Assembly: GCA_934408705.1 (NCBI GenBank)
Contig: CAKRVL010000062.1
Coordinates: 1 to 16,180 of the forward strand
Direction: 5' to 3'
Source: an uncultured Blautia sp.
Lineage (GTDB): Bacteria > Bacillota > Clostridia > Lachnospirales > Lachnospiraceae
Length of the DNA: 16,180 nt
A program made the position numbers and the translations under genes. Of the stretch, positions 15,197 to 16,180 are shown in pieces. The notes beneath the pieces were generated by a model. That model was not told the origin of the DNA and did not search any database. It was given only the letters and a program-made list of their open reading frames with translations. The stretch's first letter is position 1. Each line of letters opens with the position of its first letter.

Positions 15197-16180
15197 TTAT
15201 TCTTTTTCATTTTTCCACAGCACATTTCTGCCATCCTGGTAAATACAGTCCATTGCCAGTCTGATGTTTGGTTTTTCTGTCATAGGATCTTCAGCTCCAA
15301 CAGACAGCGTATATCCATTTTTTAAAAGTGCCGGAACATCTTTGGTTTCAAATGCAGTCTTCGTAACAAGCCGGGTTTCCGGCAAAACAGAGGAAAGAAG
15401 CATATTCACCGTTACCTTCTCTGCCATTTTTCCAGAAGGATCCTCCAAATACAGATATACCGGCCAGTTTTGATAAAATGGGGCAACGCCATCGTTATTC
15501 CAGGTCAGCCACAGACAATCCTTTTCTCCCTCTTTTTCCCAGACAGCCTCTGAAATCCACAGACGGTATCCCATATTCAAAAGTACTTCTTCATAGCCCT
15601 CTTTGTACTGGATATCTGCATATTTTGGTCCTAAAAATGTGGTATGGGATTTCCTGATCAGTTCCACAGTCTGATCCAGATCTGTCACCAGCAGCTGTTC
15701 CATAGAAACTGAACTGGTAAACTCACCTCCGGAAGGAGCTGTCTTCCAAAAGTCCGGCATAGCCTTTAGTTTTTCTTCCTCTTCAGCCTGTCCGTAATCT
15801 CCCCCTTCTTTTATCCATGTCAGCCATTCCTGTGTGGGCTCCTGATATCCGGCCATATCGTTATACAACCCCATTCCATAGTTTTCTGCAATATGAAATG
15901 GTCTTCTCATAAGCATGGCAGCCGCCGGAAAAGCCTCCATCCAGGGCATAACATACTGGTTTCTTACAGCTTCTACAGGAATTCTCGTGATTCCCTCACT
16001 GTAATTTACATGCCATTCTCCCCAATGTCCAAGGCTGCCAAGTTCAATATAACTGATCAGTCCGTCTTTTCCAAAATGCTCTCCAAGGGCTTTGATTGCC
16101 CTCTCATGCTCTTCTATAAAAATCTCATTGTTGTAATCCGGGGAATATCCTTTTCCATATTCACCGTCATACCAGGTTCC
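15197..16180 (-). CDS. DUF4832-like, glycosidase-type protein (5' end outside window)
   Basis: An open frame of 327 residues continues to the window edge, so the true start lies beyond 16180; the first internal ATG (15949) is not the start. The visible part has GSLGHWGEWH (fragment residues 48-57), an aromatic-rich barrel-strand motif seen in DUF4832 proteins of the glycoside-hydrolase TIM-barrel clan. It ends in a beta-rich domain with LWLTWNNDGVAPFYQNWPVYLYLED, the type of C-terminal module found in the same family. A carbohydrate-active role is likely but the substrate is unknown. Whether it is secreted cannot be seen because the N-terminus is missing. Confidence 0.68.
   Translation of the reverse strand, partial: GTWYDGEYGKGYSPDYNNEIFIEEHERAIKALGEHFGKDGLISYIELGSLGHWGEWHVNYSEGITRIPVEAVRNQYVMPWMEAFPAAAMLMRRPFHIAENYGMGLYNDMAGYQEPTQEWLTWIKEGGDYGQAEEEEKLKAMPDFWKTAPSGGEFTSSVSMEQLLVTDLDQTVELIRKSHTTFLGPKYADIQYKEGYEEVLLNMGYRLWISEAVWEKEGEKDCLWLTWNNDGVAPFYQNWPVYLYLEDPSGKMAEKVTVNMLLSSVLPETRLVTKTAFETKDVPALLKNGYTLSVGAEDPMTEKPNIRLAMDCIYQDGRNVLWKNEKE

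Noticed and set aside
1..16180. CRISPR array, rRNA or tRNA genes
   Set aside because: I found no regularly spaced direct repeats and no cloverleaf or rRNA-like stretch on either strand.

Overview
The window looks like chromosomal DNA from a Gram-positive Clostridia of the Lachnospiraceae kind (Blautia/Dorea-like). This placement is inference from moderate GC, strong GGAGG ribosome binding sites, an archaeal/yeast-type aspartate-semialdehyde dehydrogenase, a QueH-type epoxyqueuosine reductase and a selenocysteine-containing SelD. No species-level assignment is possible from the sequence alone. Almost all genes lie on the minus strand; the exception is a two-gene ABC transporter at 11.1-12.6 kb.

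Reading in the direction of minus-strand transcription: argH (7590-6211) and asd (6077-4992) are amino-acid biosynthesis genes, each with its own candidate promoter. asd is followed by a stem-loop and then a Rho-independent-type terminator. Next comes selD (4788-3703). Its open reading frame is interrupted by an in-frame TGA at codon 18, the catalytic Cys/Sec position, and a hairpin resembling a bacterial SECIS follows directly. This is a selenoprotein, not a broken gene, so the host should make selenocysteine. A strong promoter (TTGTGA-17-TATAAT) then drives a formate/nitrite-type transporter, topB (one base after the transporter stop) and a hexapeptide-repeat nucleotidyl/acyltransferase-like gene, ending at a hairpin at the window edge.

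From 10923 to 7714 (minus) lies a phosphatidylethanolamine operon: a flippase-like membrane protein (LPG-synthase transmembrane family), pssA and psd, followed by overlapping queH (tRNA queuosine). A divergent intergenic region of 168 bp holds an inverted repeat and a palindromic -10 element. To its right are a SsuB/TauB-like ATPase and its permease (plus strand). The permease seems to lose its last membrane helix, no substrate-binding protein follows, and its 3' end overlaps a convergent GNAT acetyltransferase.

The right end (12.6-16.2 kb, minus) looks accessory: a GNAT acetyltransferase, a large serine recombinase with an overlapping 62-codon upstream gene and a good promoter, a cysteine-rich 78-residue hypothetical protein, and a DUF4832-like, glycosidase-type gene that runs off the window. 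The most notable signals are the UGA-encoded selenocysteine in SelD with its SECIS-like hairpin, a motif shared by the intergenic regions after two minus-strand genes, and the eroded ABC operon beside the recombinase locus.
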